A stretch of 64,000 nucleotides of DNA from NCBI GenBank assembly GCA_020633295.1, contig JACKDW010000028.1, forward strand, positions 1 through 64,000, given 5' to 3'. This document shows positions 1 through 8,483 of this stretch, in pieces. This DNA is from Myxococcales bacterium. Lineage in GTDB: Bacteria; Myxococcota_A; Polyangia; Nannocystales; Nannocystaceae. Both the position numbers and the translations under genes were made by a program. The number at the start of each line of letters is the position of its first letter. Positions within the stretch are counted from its first letter, which is position 1. The notes below the pieces were generated by a model. That model worked only from the letters and a program-made list of their open reading frames with translations, was not told the DNA's origin and searched no databases.

Positions 1-198
1 GCACGAGGAAGCGCAGCCGGTGGCCCGGCTGCGCGGCTTGGATGTGTTCGATTTCGGTCATTGGTTCGTCTTCGCCCTGAACGGGTGCGATACAATACAC
101 CAAGTCAGACAAATTAACCATTGAAGGTAAATTTGTCTGTCGTCCGGCGTTCCTCATCAGGGATTTCGGGTTCAGAATCGCTCTGGTATGGTGCAAGC

Positions 199-459
199 GT
201 GACTCCTGAGCAATGTCGCGCGGCTCGAGCGCTCCTGCGGTGGACTCTCCACGATCTGGCAAAGAAGTCGCTCGTCTCGTACAACACGATTGCCTCGTTC
301 GAAGCTAGAGCTCGGCCGACTTCTACATTTCAACACCGAACACTGAAGACTATTCAAGATGCCCTTGAGCAGGCTGGAATCGAGTTTCATGAGAACGGTC
401 GCGGACCTGGTTTGCATTTAAAAAAGGAAATCGCCGACCGCTATAATGAGAACTCGTAG
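199..459 (+). CDS. Small XRE-type helix-turn-helix regulator
   Basis: A short DNA-binding protein of the XRE/HTH_3 type. It begins with TPEQCRAARALL, followed by a helix-turn-helix (LHDLAKKSLVSYNTIASFE) and a tail with GIEFHENGRGPGLHLKK. This is the usual layout of the small 'TPEQCRAARALL...GVEF..GPGVRL' regulators. The reading frame is open from an upstream codon at 121, but the family's usual start (M/V-TPEQCRAAR) fits the GTG at 199 better. No clear ribosome site separates the two. It lies 53 bases before a ParA gene on the same strand and probably autoregulates that operon. The region is visibly richer in A+T than the rest of the window, which suggests horizontal acquisition. Confidence 0.75.
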   Translation: MTPEQCRAARALLRWTLHDLAKKSLVSYNTIASFEARARPTSTFQHRTLKTIQDALEQAGIEFHENGRGPGLHLKKEIADRYNENS

Positions 460-512
460 CAACTAGCTGTCAAGAGTCAGAGAAATCACAAGCACGAACC
501 AGAAAGAGCAAA

Positions 513-1424
513 ATGAAGATTGTTTCTGTGATCAACTACAAAGGCGGAGTTGGAAAGACGACGCTTACTGCGAATCTTGCGGCTGAACTCGCGTGGCGTC
601 AAAAGCGTGTTTTGATGATTGATCTGGATCCGCAGACAAGTCTAACTTTTTCATTTGTTAGCCCAGACTACTGGGAGAGTAATCTAGCGAAGAAGCTCAC
701 GATTAAATCTTGGTACGATGCCGTAAAACGCGGAGGCAATGTAAAGCTCGAAGATCTTGTCTTCACCCCGCCAAAAGTCCAAGAAGCCCTAAAGGGCCAC
801 GGGCAGCTTGATCTTATCGCATCTCATCTTGGACTAATCAATGTTGACCTTGAATTGGCAACTTCACTTATCGGTCTAACCCTTGAACAATCAAAGTATA
901 ATTTTTTAAAGGTTCACAGGCGACTTGCCATAGGACTCGAGTCCATCAAGGATGATTATGACATTGTCCTAATCGATTGCCCTCCAAACTTTAATGTTGT
1001 CACCAAGACGGCTATCGTTGCATCCAGCGGGCTGATTATTCCCGCCAAGCCAGACTACCTCTCCACGCTTGGTGTGGAATATCTACACCGGAGCCTGACG
1101 CGGCTGGTAAAAAACTACAATGACTACGCCGAGCTTGACGACGAAATCGAACCGATCGATCCTGAGATTATAGCTGTAGTATTTGCAATGGTTCAGTATT
1201 ATGCCAACAAGCCGATAAGCTCTCTTCGTCGCTATATCAGGGAGACAAGGAGGTTAAAAGTGCCTGTTTTGGACGCTATGATGAGAGAGAATAAGACGCT
1301 TTTTTCACAAGCACCTGAGACAGGCGTTCCGGTTATCATGCGGAGGCATAATCAGGAAGTGTATGACAACGTAGTTGCCGAACTCGAACAAATCGTAACT
1401 GAACTCGAACCCAAAATTCAATAA
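513..1424 (+). CDS. ParA-family ATPase (soj-like)
   Basis: A 303-residue ParA/MinD-type P-loop ATPase. The deviant Walker A motif KGGVGKTT sits at residues 10-17. Switch I/Walker A' follows in MIDLDPQTSL, and Walker B is in IVLIDCPPNF (about residue 150). Such proteins dimerise on DNA with ATP and position plasmids, chromosomes or protein cargo. There is no ParB gene beside it. The stop codon overlaps the next start in TAATG (1422-1426), so the two products are translationally coupled and probably act together. The AT-rich codon use suggests a mobile or plasmid-derived origin. Its cargo is unknown. Confidence 0.9.
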   Translation: MKIVSVINYKGGVGKTTLTANLAAELAWRQKRVLMIDLDPQTSLTFSFVSPDYWESNLAKKLTIKSWYDAVKRGGNVKLEDLVFTPPKVQEALKGHGQLDLIASHLGLINVDLELATSLIGLTLEQSKYNFLKVHRRLAIGLESIKDDYDIVLIDCPPNFNVVTKTAIVASSGLIIPAKPDYLSTLGVEYLHRSLTRLVKNYNDYAELDDEIEPIDPEIIAVVFAMVQYYANKPISSLRRYIRETRRLKVPVLDAMMRENKTLFSQAPETGVPVIMRRHNQEVYDNVVAELEQIVTELEPKIQ

Positions 1425-1870
1425 TGGCTTCAAAATCAAAAAACCAAAAACAGACAATGGCGCGAGTTTTTGCCACTGTTCTTCGTGATATCGCAACGGA
1501 GATTGAGAGGTTGTCAGATGAAGATGTTGTCGACCTCGCAGAAGGATTTCTCAATATTCATTTTGATATAGATCGGACAAAAAAGGGCAAGGTGGCTGGC
1601 CGCCATAAGAAGCCGCCAGGCGCCCAAGACGGCGATCAGACTAGATTTTTTGAGGACTTGGAGCGTCAACTCCGAGAGTGCAACACGCGTGATGACGGAA
1701 TTGCGATCCTAAATATAAATCTAGCCAACAAACGTGAATTGACAAGGTTTGCACGACACCTTGATGTAGGTGTTCAAAAATCGGACACTGTGGAGATCTT
1801 GCAAGGAAAGGTTATTTCAACTACGATTGGGTATCGAATCCGATCGGCCGCGATTCGCGGTGAGAAGTAA
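1424..1870 (+). CDS. ParA-coupled small protein of unknown function
   Basis: A 148-residue protein whose ATG overlaps the ParA stop codon by one base. I do not recognise a named family with certainty. The N-terminal half is acidic and helical (IATEIERLSDEDVVDLAEGFLN). A Lys/Gly/Pro-rich linker follows. The C-terminal ~50 residues have the pattern KRELTRFARHLDVGV...EILQGKVISTTIGYRIRSAAIRG, which resembles small Rho-N/SAP-like domains ('elv.lA..l.v....ivd.ii..tvg.rl.s.AI'). The tight coupling suggests it is the adaptor or effector partner of the ParA ATPase. That role is inferred from position only. Confidence 0.7.
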   Translation: MASKSKNQKQTMARVFATVLRDIATEIERLSDEDVVDLAEGFLNIHFDIDRTKKGKVAGRHKKPPGAQDGDQTRFFEDLERQLRECNTRDDGIAILNINLANKRELTRFARHLDVGVQKSDTVEILQGKVISTTIGYRIRSAAIRGEK

Positions 1871-1974
1871 CTCCGCGGACCTCTTCGTGAAGATTGGTGC
1901 TTCCAACGACGGCAAACTCATGAACAGTCAACTTGGAAACTCTTCACGTGATGTCGAACAGTCGGGGGTAATGA

Positions 1975-2175
1975 ATGCCAGCTGCAATCGAAGTTGTTGT
2001 ACTTGTTGAGGTTGACGGAGGACCCGTGCTTGCGTTGACTCGCGTTCCTTGTAGAGGTGAGGCCGTTAATTTCTATGGACGCTGGCACCGTGTGACAGGT
2101 GTCGGTCATTTTGATCTTGAAAATTGCAGACCGGGGGAAGCGGTTGCTCTCATTGAGACACAAGAAATCTCATAA
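1975..2175 (+). CDS. Small hypothetical protein
   Basis: A 66-residue ORF starting MPAAIEVVVLVEVDGGPV. A purine-rich GGGGG stretch lies just upstream of the ATG and could serve as ribosome site. It follows the ParA-partner gene by about 100 bases on the same strand and shares its moderate GC content. The sequence looks like a short beta-rich protein (alternating hydrophobic residues, GRWHRVTGVGHFDLENC). No family is recognised, and it may not be a real gene. Confidence 0.4.
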   Translation: MPAAIEVVVLVEVDGGPVLALTRVPCRGEAVNFYGRWHRVTGVGHFDLENCRPGEAVALIETQEIS

Positions 2176-2380
2176 CCGATTGGAAAATGTGGCTCGCACA
2201 ACGACTCCCGCCACCTTCAATCAAAAAATCTGGGGAAACTGGTGGATCATGGTGGAAGCCGGCGTGGCGGACAGGAGCAAATTCCTGAGTGAACACAGGG
2301 GGTTGACGCGCAAGACCGTGACACTGCTGAACTTTTCAACATGTCCCTTGGGTCTTCGACCCCTGTCGCGCCCATCGCGC

Positions 2381-2421
2381 AACGCCGTCTAGCTGCCGCT
2401 AGACGGCGTTTTCGCGTTTTT
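2381..2421 (+). terminator. Rho-independent terminator-like hairpin
   Basis: A perfect 13-bp inverted repeat (2381-2393 with 2398-2410) encloses a 4-base loop and is followed on the plus strand by a T-rich tract ending TTTTTA. It would end plus-strand transcription from the ParA region. The stop codon of the convergent recombinase remnant (2389-2391) lies inside the stem. Confidence 0.7.
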
Positions 2422-2992
2422 ACCCCCGGTTGTCGCCCATTTGTCGCCCAAAATCTGAGCTGCGGGGTTCGCGTCGCACAACGCGAAGCCCTCGATGAGC
2501 TCATCCCCCGTCTCCGGCCGGAGGTGCGCGTAGCGCTCGGTCGTCGCCACGGAGGCGTGACCGAGCCAGCGTTGCACGCGTCGGATCGGCACGCCGATCA
2601 TCACCGCGTGTGACGCGAAGGTGTGCCGGAGCATGTGGGGGTGCACGTGCTTCCCCAGCCCGGCCTCGCGCGCCGCGAGCCCCAGCGCGGCGTAGAACCC
2701 CGGCTCGTCGAAGCAGCCGCCACGCTCCCCTGGGAACACGAGCGCGCTCGGCCCCCCGGGCGGCAGCGACCGCATCAGCGCCGCGACGTCCGGGCTCAGC
2801 GGGACGCTCCTGGGCCGGCAGCTCTTCGGGTCCTTCGCCCGCCAGCTCCCGTCCGGGCAGCGACGCAGCGACCTGCGCACACGGACATATGGCGGCGTGC
2901 GCTCCAGGTGCAAGTCGGACCGTCGCAGCTCTAAGCCTCCCCCGGTTCGGTGGACACCTCCAACAAGTCAGCAGTAGACAGGAGATGTCCTC

Positions 2993-3298
2993 ATGGGAAA
3001 GAGAAAGCGAAGAAATTTTACCCCCGAGCAGCGGGCTGCTGCGGTCAAGATCGTCGAGACATCGGGGAAACCAATCGCGCAGATAGCGAGGGAGATGGAT
3101 CTCTCGGTTACGGCCCTGCGCAACTGGGTGACGCAGTCGAAGATCGACACCGCCCAAGATCCCAACGGACCGCTGACGTCGGATGAGCGGGCCGAGCTGG
3201 CGCGCCTGCGGCGAGACCTCAAGCGCGTGACGATGGAGCGGGATTTTTTAAAGCGAGCCGCGGCATACTTTGCGAAGGAAACAGCTCCTTCCAAGTGA
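2993..3298 (+). CDS. IS3-family transposase OrfA
   Basis: A 101-residue product with an N-terminal helix-turn-helix (FTPEQRAAAVKIVETSGKPI, then LRNWV) followed by a leucine-zipper-like helix (ELARLRRDLKRVTMERDFLK). It binds the terminal repeats and, when fused to OrfB by frameshifting, makes the active transposase. The ATG is preceded by an AGGAG-type ribosome site (CAGGAGATG). Its last codons overlap the OrfB frame. Confidence 0.93.
   Translation: MGKRKRRNFTPEQRAAAVKIVETSGKPIAQIAREMDLSVTALRNWVTQSKIDTAQDPNGPLTSDERAELARLRRDLKRVTMERDFLKRAAAYFAKETAPSK
3244..3250 (+). promoter_or_regulatory. Programmed -1 frameshift heptamer T TTT TTA
   Basis: The heptamer T_TTT_TTA lies in the correct zero frame of orfA (codons TTT 3245-3247, TTA 3248-3250). 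Slipping back one base enters the orfB frame, which is open without stops from 3244 to 4170. This would make the OrfAB fusion. Most IS3 members use an A-rich heptamer, so this U-rich version is less common. Confidence 0.75.
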
Positions 3299-4170
3299 TC
3301 GCCGCGGCGGAATCGGACTTCCCGGTGAGCATGATGTGCGACGTCCTCGAGGTCTCGCGAAGCGGATACTACGCGTGGAAGACACGCGAGCCGTCCGAGC
3401 GAGCTCAGGAGAACGAGGCGTTGAAGACCAAGATCAAGGTGATCCACGACGCCAGCCGGCAGACCTACGGCAGCCCCCGCGTGCACGCCGAGCTGGTCGC
3501 CCAGGGCGAGAAGGTCGGGCTCAACCGCGTCGCTCGCCTCATGCACCAGGAGGGCGTCTGTGGACGACGGCGCCCGAAATTCAGGAAGACGACGGACTCG
3601 AACCACGACCACCCGATCGCGGCGAACGTGCTTGAGCGTGACTTCAGCACCGACGAGCCCGATCGCGTCTGGGTCGGCGACATCACCTACGTCTGGACCC
3701 ACCAGGGGTGGTCGTACCTCGCGGTGATCATCGACCTCTTCTCGCGCCGCGTCGTCGGCTGGTCGCTCGCCGAGCACATGCGCACCGAACTCATCCATGA
3801 CGCGCTCAGAGCCGCCCTGGGCCATCGAGAGCCGTCGGTGCGGGGTCTCCTCTTCCATTCCGATCGCGGCTCTCAGTACGCCTCAGGCGAGTTCACAGCG
3901 GCTCTCCGTGGCTCCGGGATCTCCAGCAGCATGAGCCGCAAGGGCAACTGCTGGGACAACGCGGTCGCCGAGAGCTTCTTCAGCACGCTCAAGAGCGAGC
4001 TCATCCATCGCACGATCTTCCTCACGGTCGAAGCTGCCCGTACAGCCATAGCCGAGTGGATCGAGGTGTTCTACAATCGCCAGCGTCGTCACTCGACCAT
4101 CGGCTACGCTACGCCGGTCGAGTTCGAGGACCGCTACTACGCGGCCCTCCCGCGCGCACAAGTGTCGTAA
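3295..4170 (+). CDS. IS3-family transposase OrfB (DDE integrase domain)
   Basis: A 291-residue catalytic part starting at a GTG inside the orfA stop region, more probably made as an OrfAB fusion from the slip site at 3244. It contains an HTH_21-like segment (SRQTYGSPRVHAEL, VARLMHQEGV) and the rve integrase core. The DDE residues are seen in WVGDITYVW, LLFHSDRGSQY and CWDNAVAESFF. The tail NRQRRHSTIGYATPVEFE is the usual IS3 end. The element looks intact and possibly active. Confidence 0.95.
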   Translation: MIAAAESDFPVSMMCDVLEVSRSGYYAWKTREPSERAQENEALKTKIKVIHDASRQTYGSPRVHAELVAQGEKVGLNRVARLMHQEGVCGRRRPKFRKTTDSNHDHPIAANVLERDFSTDEPDRVWVGDITYVWTHQGWSYLAVIIDLFSRRVVGWSLAEHMRTELIHDALRAALGHREPSVRGLLFHSDRGSQYASGEFTAALRGSGISSSMSRKGNCWDNAVAESFFSTLKSELIHRTIFLTVEAARTAIAEWIEVFYNRQRRHSTIGYATPVEFEDRYYAALPRAQVS

Positions 4171-5045
4171 CCAGGCTGTCCACTATTTCGGGGGAAGCCC
4201 ACTCCATCAGCTCACCGCGACGCAGCCCCGTGCGAATTGCGAAGTGCGCCAGCGAGCGCCAGTCCGAAGGCAGCGCCGCGAGCAGCGCCCGCGCCTCGTC
4301 GAAGTCGAGGAACTCGGGGTCCCGCCTCGCCTCCGACTCGTTCTTGATCCGCGGCACTCGGTCGATGACGCCGTAGTCGCACGCGCGGTTGAGGACCGCG
4401 CGCAGCGTGCCGAGGATGTTGTTGATCGTCTTCGGGCTCTTCGCGCCGCCCTTGCGGCGCGACGTCAGCGGCGCGTCCTGGCGTCGCTTCGATCGTCGGG
4501 ACGACGCTCGCGGGCCGCTGGGTCGACGGAGCTTCGCCCGGAGGCGATCGATGTCGACCAGGCGCAGCGCGTCGAGCCGCGTCTCGCCGAAGAACGGGAG
4601 CAGGTGAAGCTCGAGGTCTCGCTTCTTGTTGTGGAAGTCGGGCCGACGCGCGTCCTCCAGCTCCAAGAACCGAGCGGCGAACTCAGCGAAGGTCGGTGTT
4701 GGTGTCTCGTTGTCTTCCGTCGTGGTCGCGCTCGCTGCACCTCCCTGAGCAGCGTCGAGCTCGGCGAGCAGCGCTCGCTCGAGCGCGAGGGCGTCACGCT
4801 TGCGATGCTGTCGTCGATCGAGATAGCGACGCCGCCGCATTCCGTGACGGCGCACGCTGATGATCCAGTAGGGTCTGCCCTGATGCGTCGTGGTTGAGAC
4901 GCTCATGATTGCCTCCATCGGCGGACCCCGGCGGACTTGCACGGACAGGAGCGTACCACGGACGCGCACGTCGCCCGCTGAGCGCTTCCCGTGTTCGAAT
5001 CGTCAAGAACGGCGGGAAGCTCTCGGCCGTGCCCTGGTCGTCGCT

Positions 5046-5310
5046 CTACGGATCAGCGTCGCGTGGCAACGATGGTTCCGCGCGTTCCAACTCGATCGTC
5101 GCAAGCGCGTCGTTGATCGTGTGCTTGTCGAAGTGCGCCGGATCGAAGTCGGGAGGGAACTGCGCGGCCGCGGCCTCGCGCTCCGCGGGGTGGGCGAGCT
5201 GCTTCAAGAGCGCCCGGAAGCTGTACATGCCGCCACGAAGGCTCTCGGGGGGCGAGGAGCACCGGCCCGTGATACAGCGCGGCGTGGTTGTCAAGGCTCG
5301 GGTCTCCTGA
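5046..5310 (-). pseudogene. C-terminal fragment of a pRiA4b ORF-3-like protein
   Basis: Read on the minus strand, this frame gives CITGRCSSPPESLRGGMYSF, then LLKQLAHPAE and FPPDFDPAHFDKHTINDAL. It matches the end of the pRiA4b ORF-3 family, which normally reads 'C.aG..acPPEDcGG..GY...L..l.dP......DFDPe.Fd...iN..L'. Its missing first half lies 4.6 kb away at 9961-10439 on the same strand, beyond an IS21-family element and intron. Upstream of about 5310 the frame runs into IS sequence. Confidence 0.75.
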
Positions 5311-5316
5311 TCGCCT

Positions 5317-5343
5317 CGAGTTCGCCTGAAGAGCTCGCCTCGA
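5317..5343. repeat. 27-bp terminal inverted repeat, left copy
   Basis: This copy is the exact reverse complement of 9907-9933. The shared core GGCGAGCTCTTCAGGCGAAC recurs in the second right-hand copy at 9936-9958. Such repeats are probably transposase-binding sites of the IS21 element. Confidence 0.85.
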
Positions 5344-5426
5344 TCGACGCCCTCGCGGTGATCGACGAATGCGATCACCGGCGCGAGCTCGAGGTCGGCT
5401 GAACTGATCCACGGTGTCATGGGCGG

Positions 5427-6185
5427 TTATTTCTCCCGCCCCGAGCGCCGGCGACCGGGAGGTGGATTGCGATACGAGTCGCCCTCGATCTCGATCACGT
5501 GCGCGTGGTGGAGAAGGCGGTCCATCGCGGCGCCGGCGAGCAGCGCCTCGCCGAAGAGGGGCGCCCACTCCTCGAGATCCCGATTCGACGTCACGATGAT
5601 CGACCCGCGCTCGTACCGGGCCCGGATCACCTCGTAGAGATCGAGTGGTTCATCATCCTTGAGCGGGCGAAGCCCCAAGTCGTCGATGATCAGCAGCTCG
5701 GGGGTCGTGAAGCGCAGCAGCTTGCGATCATAGGTCGCGTCGGCCCGCGAAGCGCGGAGCTGGGTCAGCATCGCGTTTGCCGAGGTGTACAGGACAGCAT
5801 GTCCCATCATGCAGGCGCGATGGCCGATCGCCTGCGCGATGTGGGACTTCCCGACGCCGCTCTGGCCGACGATGCAGAGATTCTCCTTCTTGTGGACGAA
5901 CGCGCACGTCGCCAGGTCGACGACCTTCGCCTTCGGTATCTCTGGGTTGAAGCTGAAGTCGAAGTCCTCGAGGCTCTTCTGGTGCTCGAAGCTGGCGCGC
6001 CGGAGCCGGAGGTCGAGCTGCTTGGCGTCGCGGCGCTCGACCTCGTCGTGAAGCAATCGGTACAAGAATTCGCTGTGCGCGAGGCCCTCGTCGGCTGCCT
6101 GTTGGGTTCGCAGATCGAGCGTCTGCAGGACGCCGGAGAGGCGGAGCTTCTTGAGGACCTGGAGCAGTTCGTCAATTGGGTGCAT
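5427..6185 (-). CDS. istB: IS21-family helper ATPase IstB
   Basis: An AAA+ ATPase of about 252 residues that regulates the IstA transposase and target choice. Walker A is GQSGVGKSH and Walker B is LLIIDDLG; the sensor-like TSNRDLEEW follows. The start chosen is the ATG at 6185 (MHPIDELLQVLKKL), which overlaps the end of istA by 14 bases, the coupled arrangement usual in IS21. The C-terminal end (NPPPGRRRSGREK) is Arg-rich. The gene appears intact. Confidence 0.93.
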   Translation of the reverse strand: MHPIDELLQVLKKLRLSGVLQTLDLRTQQAADEGLAHSEFLYRLLHDEVERRDAKQLDLRLRRASFEHQKSLEDFDFSFNPEIPKAKVVDLATCAFVHKKENLCIVGQSGVGKSHIAQAIGHRACMMGHAVLYTSANAMLTQLRASRADATYDRKLLRFTTPELLIIDDLGLRPLKDDEPLDLYEVIRARYERGSIIVTSNRDLEEWAPLFGEALLAGAAMDRLLHHAHVIEIEGDSYRNPPPGRRRSGREK

Positions 6186-7767
6186 GGGTGTTCTCCAGCG
6201 GGAGCTGGAGCAGCTCCCGTACGTCGCGGGCGAAACGTGGCTTCTCCGGCCCCCCGCGTGCGGGCAGGACCACGTTAGGGAGCGGCTCTCGATCAAGCGC
6301 CTTCTTGAGAATCTGCTTGATGCCGCCGTAGCGGTAGTTGCCGTAGTAGCTGGCGCGCGCGCACGCGGCCCGGGCCCGCTCCACGGGGAAGCCCTCGAGG
6401 TGCGTGACGATCGCCTGGACCGTCCGCAGCTGGTAGAGCACGTCGTCGCTGTCGAAGACCTCGGTGATGTAGTGCGCGACCTCGTCGCCCAGCTCGGCGG
6501 CGCGCTCCATCCAGTGCTCGCGGGTGCGGTGCCTGTAGTCGCGGCGACCCTCGGGGAGGTGGTGATCGAGCGTGCTGCGCTTTCCTGGCGGGACGCGCGG
6601 GTGCGTGGCCACGCGCGCGTCGTCGAAGTACAGCTCGACGCTGTGCTCGGTCACGCGCGCGAGCAGGTGCTTGCCCACGAGGCGCCACGGGGCCGAGTAC
6701 AGCCCCTTCTCGACGAGCGCGTGGCAATCCCTGTGAAGCTTCGGCTCGCGCCACCACACGGCCTTCCAGGGCGTCGTCGGCAGCGCCTGGAGAACGGCTC
6801 GCTCTTCTTGCTCAAAGACCACGAGCGGCCGCCGCTGCGTCGTCCCGTGGATTCTCTGCCCGGCGATCTCCACGACCCACCGGTCGAGCAGCTCCTGCAG
6901 GACACCGGCGTCACGCTCGTCCTTCCAGGCCTGGAAGAAGTTGCGCTTCACGTACTTCACGCCAGCCTCCACGATCCCCTTCTTCTCGGGCGAGCGCACC
7001 GGCGTCGGATCGACCATGAAGCCGTAGTGGCGCGCCAGCTCCCGGTAGCTGCGATTGAGCACGGTCGTGCCGTCGTTGCCGAACGCCGCCCGCACGACCG
7101 CCGCCTTGAGGTTATCGGGCACGATCACCTCCGGCACGCCGCCGAACTTGGTGAAGGCCTCTACATGTAATTGAAGCCAGGTCGTGATCTTCTGATCGAA
7201 CACGATCTTCGAGAACTGATGCCGCGAGTGCGCGAGCACCATCACGAACACGTACGCCTTCCGCTCGCGCTGCTCGATCGGATCCCAGAGGCGGCCGATG
7301 CTCCCGAAGTCGACCTGCGCCGTGTGCCCCGCGCGCGTCACGACCGGGATCGCCACGTCGTTCGCCGTGATCCCCTTGGCGTTCTTCTGCCGCGCGCACA
7401 GCCGCTTGATCGCCGACAGGCTCCCGCGGAACTCCTTGTCCTCGACCTTGAGGCGATCGTAGATGGCCTTCGGCTTCGTGCCCTCGTCGACCATCGCCTC
7501 GATCTTCGCGGCCCACTTGTCGACGCTCGACTTGTGCTGGATCGCCGGCCTGAACGCCGCGTGCGCCTCGACGGCCCGCTTGAGCACCTCCAGCTCCGGC
7601 AGCTCGTCCGCCGCGCCCGCAAGCAGCTGCGCCGCCTCCAGCGCGTGCCGATACCGCCTCTCGGTGTTCGGACTCATCTTCAGCATCCGCGCGACCGCCC
7701 GCGGTCGCGTCCCCATCCGGTGCAGCCGCACCAGCTCCTGCAGTCGGTGCATGTCGACTCTCTTCAT
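6172..7767 (-). CDS. istA: IS21-family transposase IstA
   Basis: A 531-residue DDE transposase. An N-terminal HTH (LVRLHRMGTRPRAVARMLKM) is followed by the rve core, with acidic residues in AQVDFGSIGRL, VIVPDNLKAAV and KKGIVEAGVKYVKRNFF. A beta-barrel-like C-terminal region follows. The start is ATG 7767 (MKRVDMHRLQEL). It cuts and joins the element's ends together with IstB. No disruption is visible. Confidence 0.93.
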   Translation of the reverse strand: MKRVDMHRLQELVRLHRMGTRPRAVARMLKMSPNTERRYRHALEAAQLLAGAADELPELEVLKRAVEAHAAFRPAIQHKSSVDKWAAKIEAMVDEGTKPKAIYDRLKVEDKEFRGSLSAIKRLCARQKNAKGITANDVAIPVVTRAGHTAQVDFGSIGRLWDPIEQRERKAYVFVMVLAHSRHQFSKIVFDQKITTWLQLHVEAFTKFGGVPEVIVPDNLKAAVVRAAFGNDGTTVLNRSYRELARHYGFMVDPTPVRSPEKKGIVEAGVKYVKRNFFQAWKDERDAGVLQELLDRWVVEIAGQRIHGTTQRRPLVVFEQEERAVLQALPTTPWKAVWWREPKLHRDCHALVEKGLYSAPWRLVGKHLLARVTEHSVELYFDDARVATHPRVPPGKRSTLDHHLPEGRRDYRHRTREHWMERAAELGDEVAHYITEVFDSDDVLYQLRTVQAIVTHLEGFPVERARAACARASYYGNYRYGGIKQILKKALDREPLPNVVLPARGGPEKPRFARDVRELLQLPLENTHAPN

Positions 7768-8483
7768 CTACGCCTCCGACCGCGGGACATACCTCTCCCG
7801 TCAAACCCGGTCGGTCACCGTGATTCACGGCGCTCCGTGGCGCGTTTTTGCTGCTTGGTTGTTCAGGTGTCGGCGATCAGTTCAGCCGAACGTGCGCCAG
7901 GCGAAGCCTGGGCAAGGAGGAAGACATGAGTCCATGACGGAAACCTTGTGATGGAACCCAGCAGGTAGCCAATCCTGCCCGGCAAAGGCTCGCCGCCAGC
8001 CGGAACCGAGTGTTGCGTGGTGCGGGGGTGACCCCGGCTGCGAAGCGTACACAGGGAGTGTGCAGGCCGCGTGATAGAGCCTCGAAAAGAACAAGATGGC
8101 GAGAGCCGACGCAGTGTTCGTCGCGGAAGGCAGCATCAGAGCACCGAGAAGGCGTGGTGCCGAGATCTCGTCGGGGTCAGAGAGCGGGGCATGTACACAA
8201 CGGGGTTCCCCAGGAACCTGGGAGATCCTGTCGTCTCCACCACGAGAAGCGGGGCGGGCAACCCGGAGAGTAAGCCCAGGCGCCACGTCAAAGCGCTCGT
8301 TGACGTGTGCGAGCGAACAGGCGAGCGCCTGGTGGTACCGCTGAGCGAAGGCAACGAAGTGAGGCGGGACGGGCGGCAGGAAGTCGGAGCACTTCATAGT
8401 ACTGAGGAGGCGGGGGAACCGACCCAAGGGACCCCGTGGAGGGAAGGGAGTGCCGGTCAGTGGGGCCGTAGGAGGGAAAGACC

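Larger units (their letters stand above)
2932..4201 (+). mobile_element. IS3-family insertion sequence, 1270 bp
   Basis: The imperfect ~25-bp terminal repeats read inward as T(A/G)(A/G)GC(C/T)TCCCCCG, six unmatched bases, then GTGGACA. They sit at 2932-2956 and 4177-4201. The flanking bases CTC at 2929-2931 and 4202-4204 form a 3-bp target duplication, which together with two overlapping transposase frames is typical of IS3. The insertion site is inside the recombinase gene. The boundaries follow from the in-frame repair of that gene and are therefore well supported. Confidence 0.93.
2389..4906 (-). pseudogene. Tyrosine recombinase/integrase split by an IS3 element
   Basis: A phage-type integrase gene read on the minus strand, broken in two. 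The N-terminal part runs from ATG 4906 down to 4202 (AP2-like and SAM-like core regions, then RTGLRRGELM with the first catalytic Arg). The C-terminal part runs from 2928 to 2389 and holds HMLRHTFASH, LGHAS and the nucleophile region TTERYAHL. Removing the IS and one copy of the 3-bp duplication rejoins the parts in frame at ...GELME/LRRSDLHLE. This restores about 414 residues, the normal length of the family. All catalytic residues are present, so inactivation by insertion looks recent. The gene probably mobilised the AT-rich ParA segment. Confidence 0.9.

Noticed and set aside
2345..2378. tRNA 3'-end-like sequence (GGGTCTTCGACCCCTGTCGCGCCCATC) near the recombinase, possible attachment site
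   Set aside because: The T-arm does not form the five-pair stem with a seven-base TTCGA loop, and no second copy was found in the window.
2501..3157. Long Arg/Ala-rich minus-strand frame over the recombinase and IS
   Set aside because: It is a shadow of the real recombinase and orfA frames, with low-complexity composition.
4990..5003. GTGTTCGAATCG resembling a tRNA T-loop
   Set aside because: Flanking bases do not make a T-stem, acceptor or anticodon arms.
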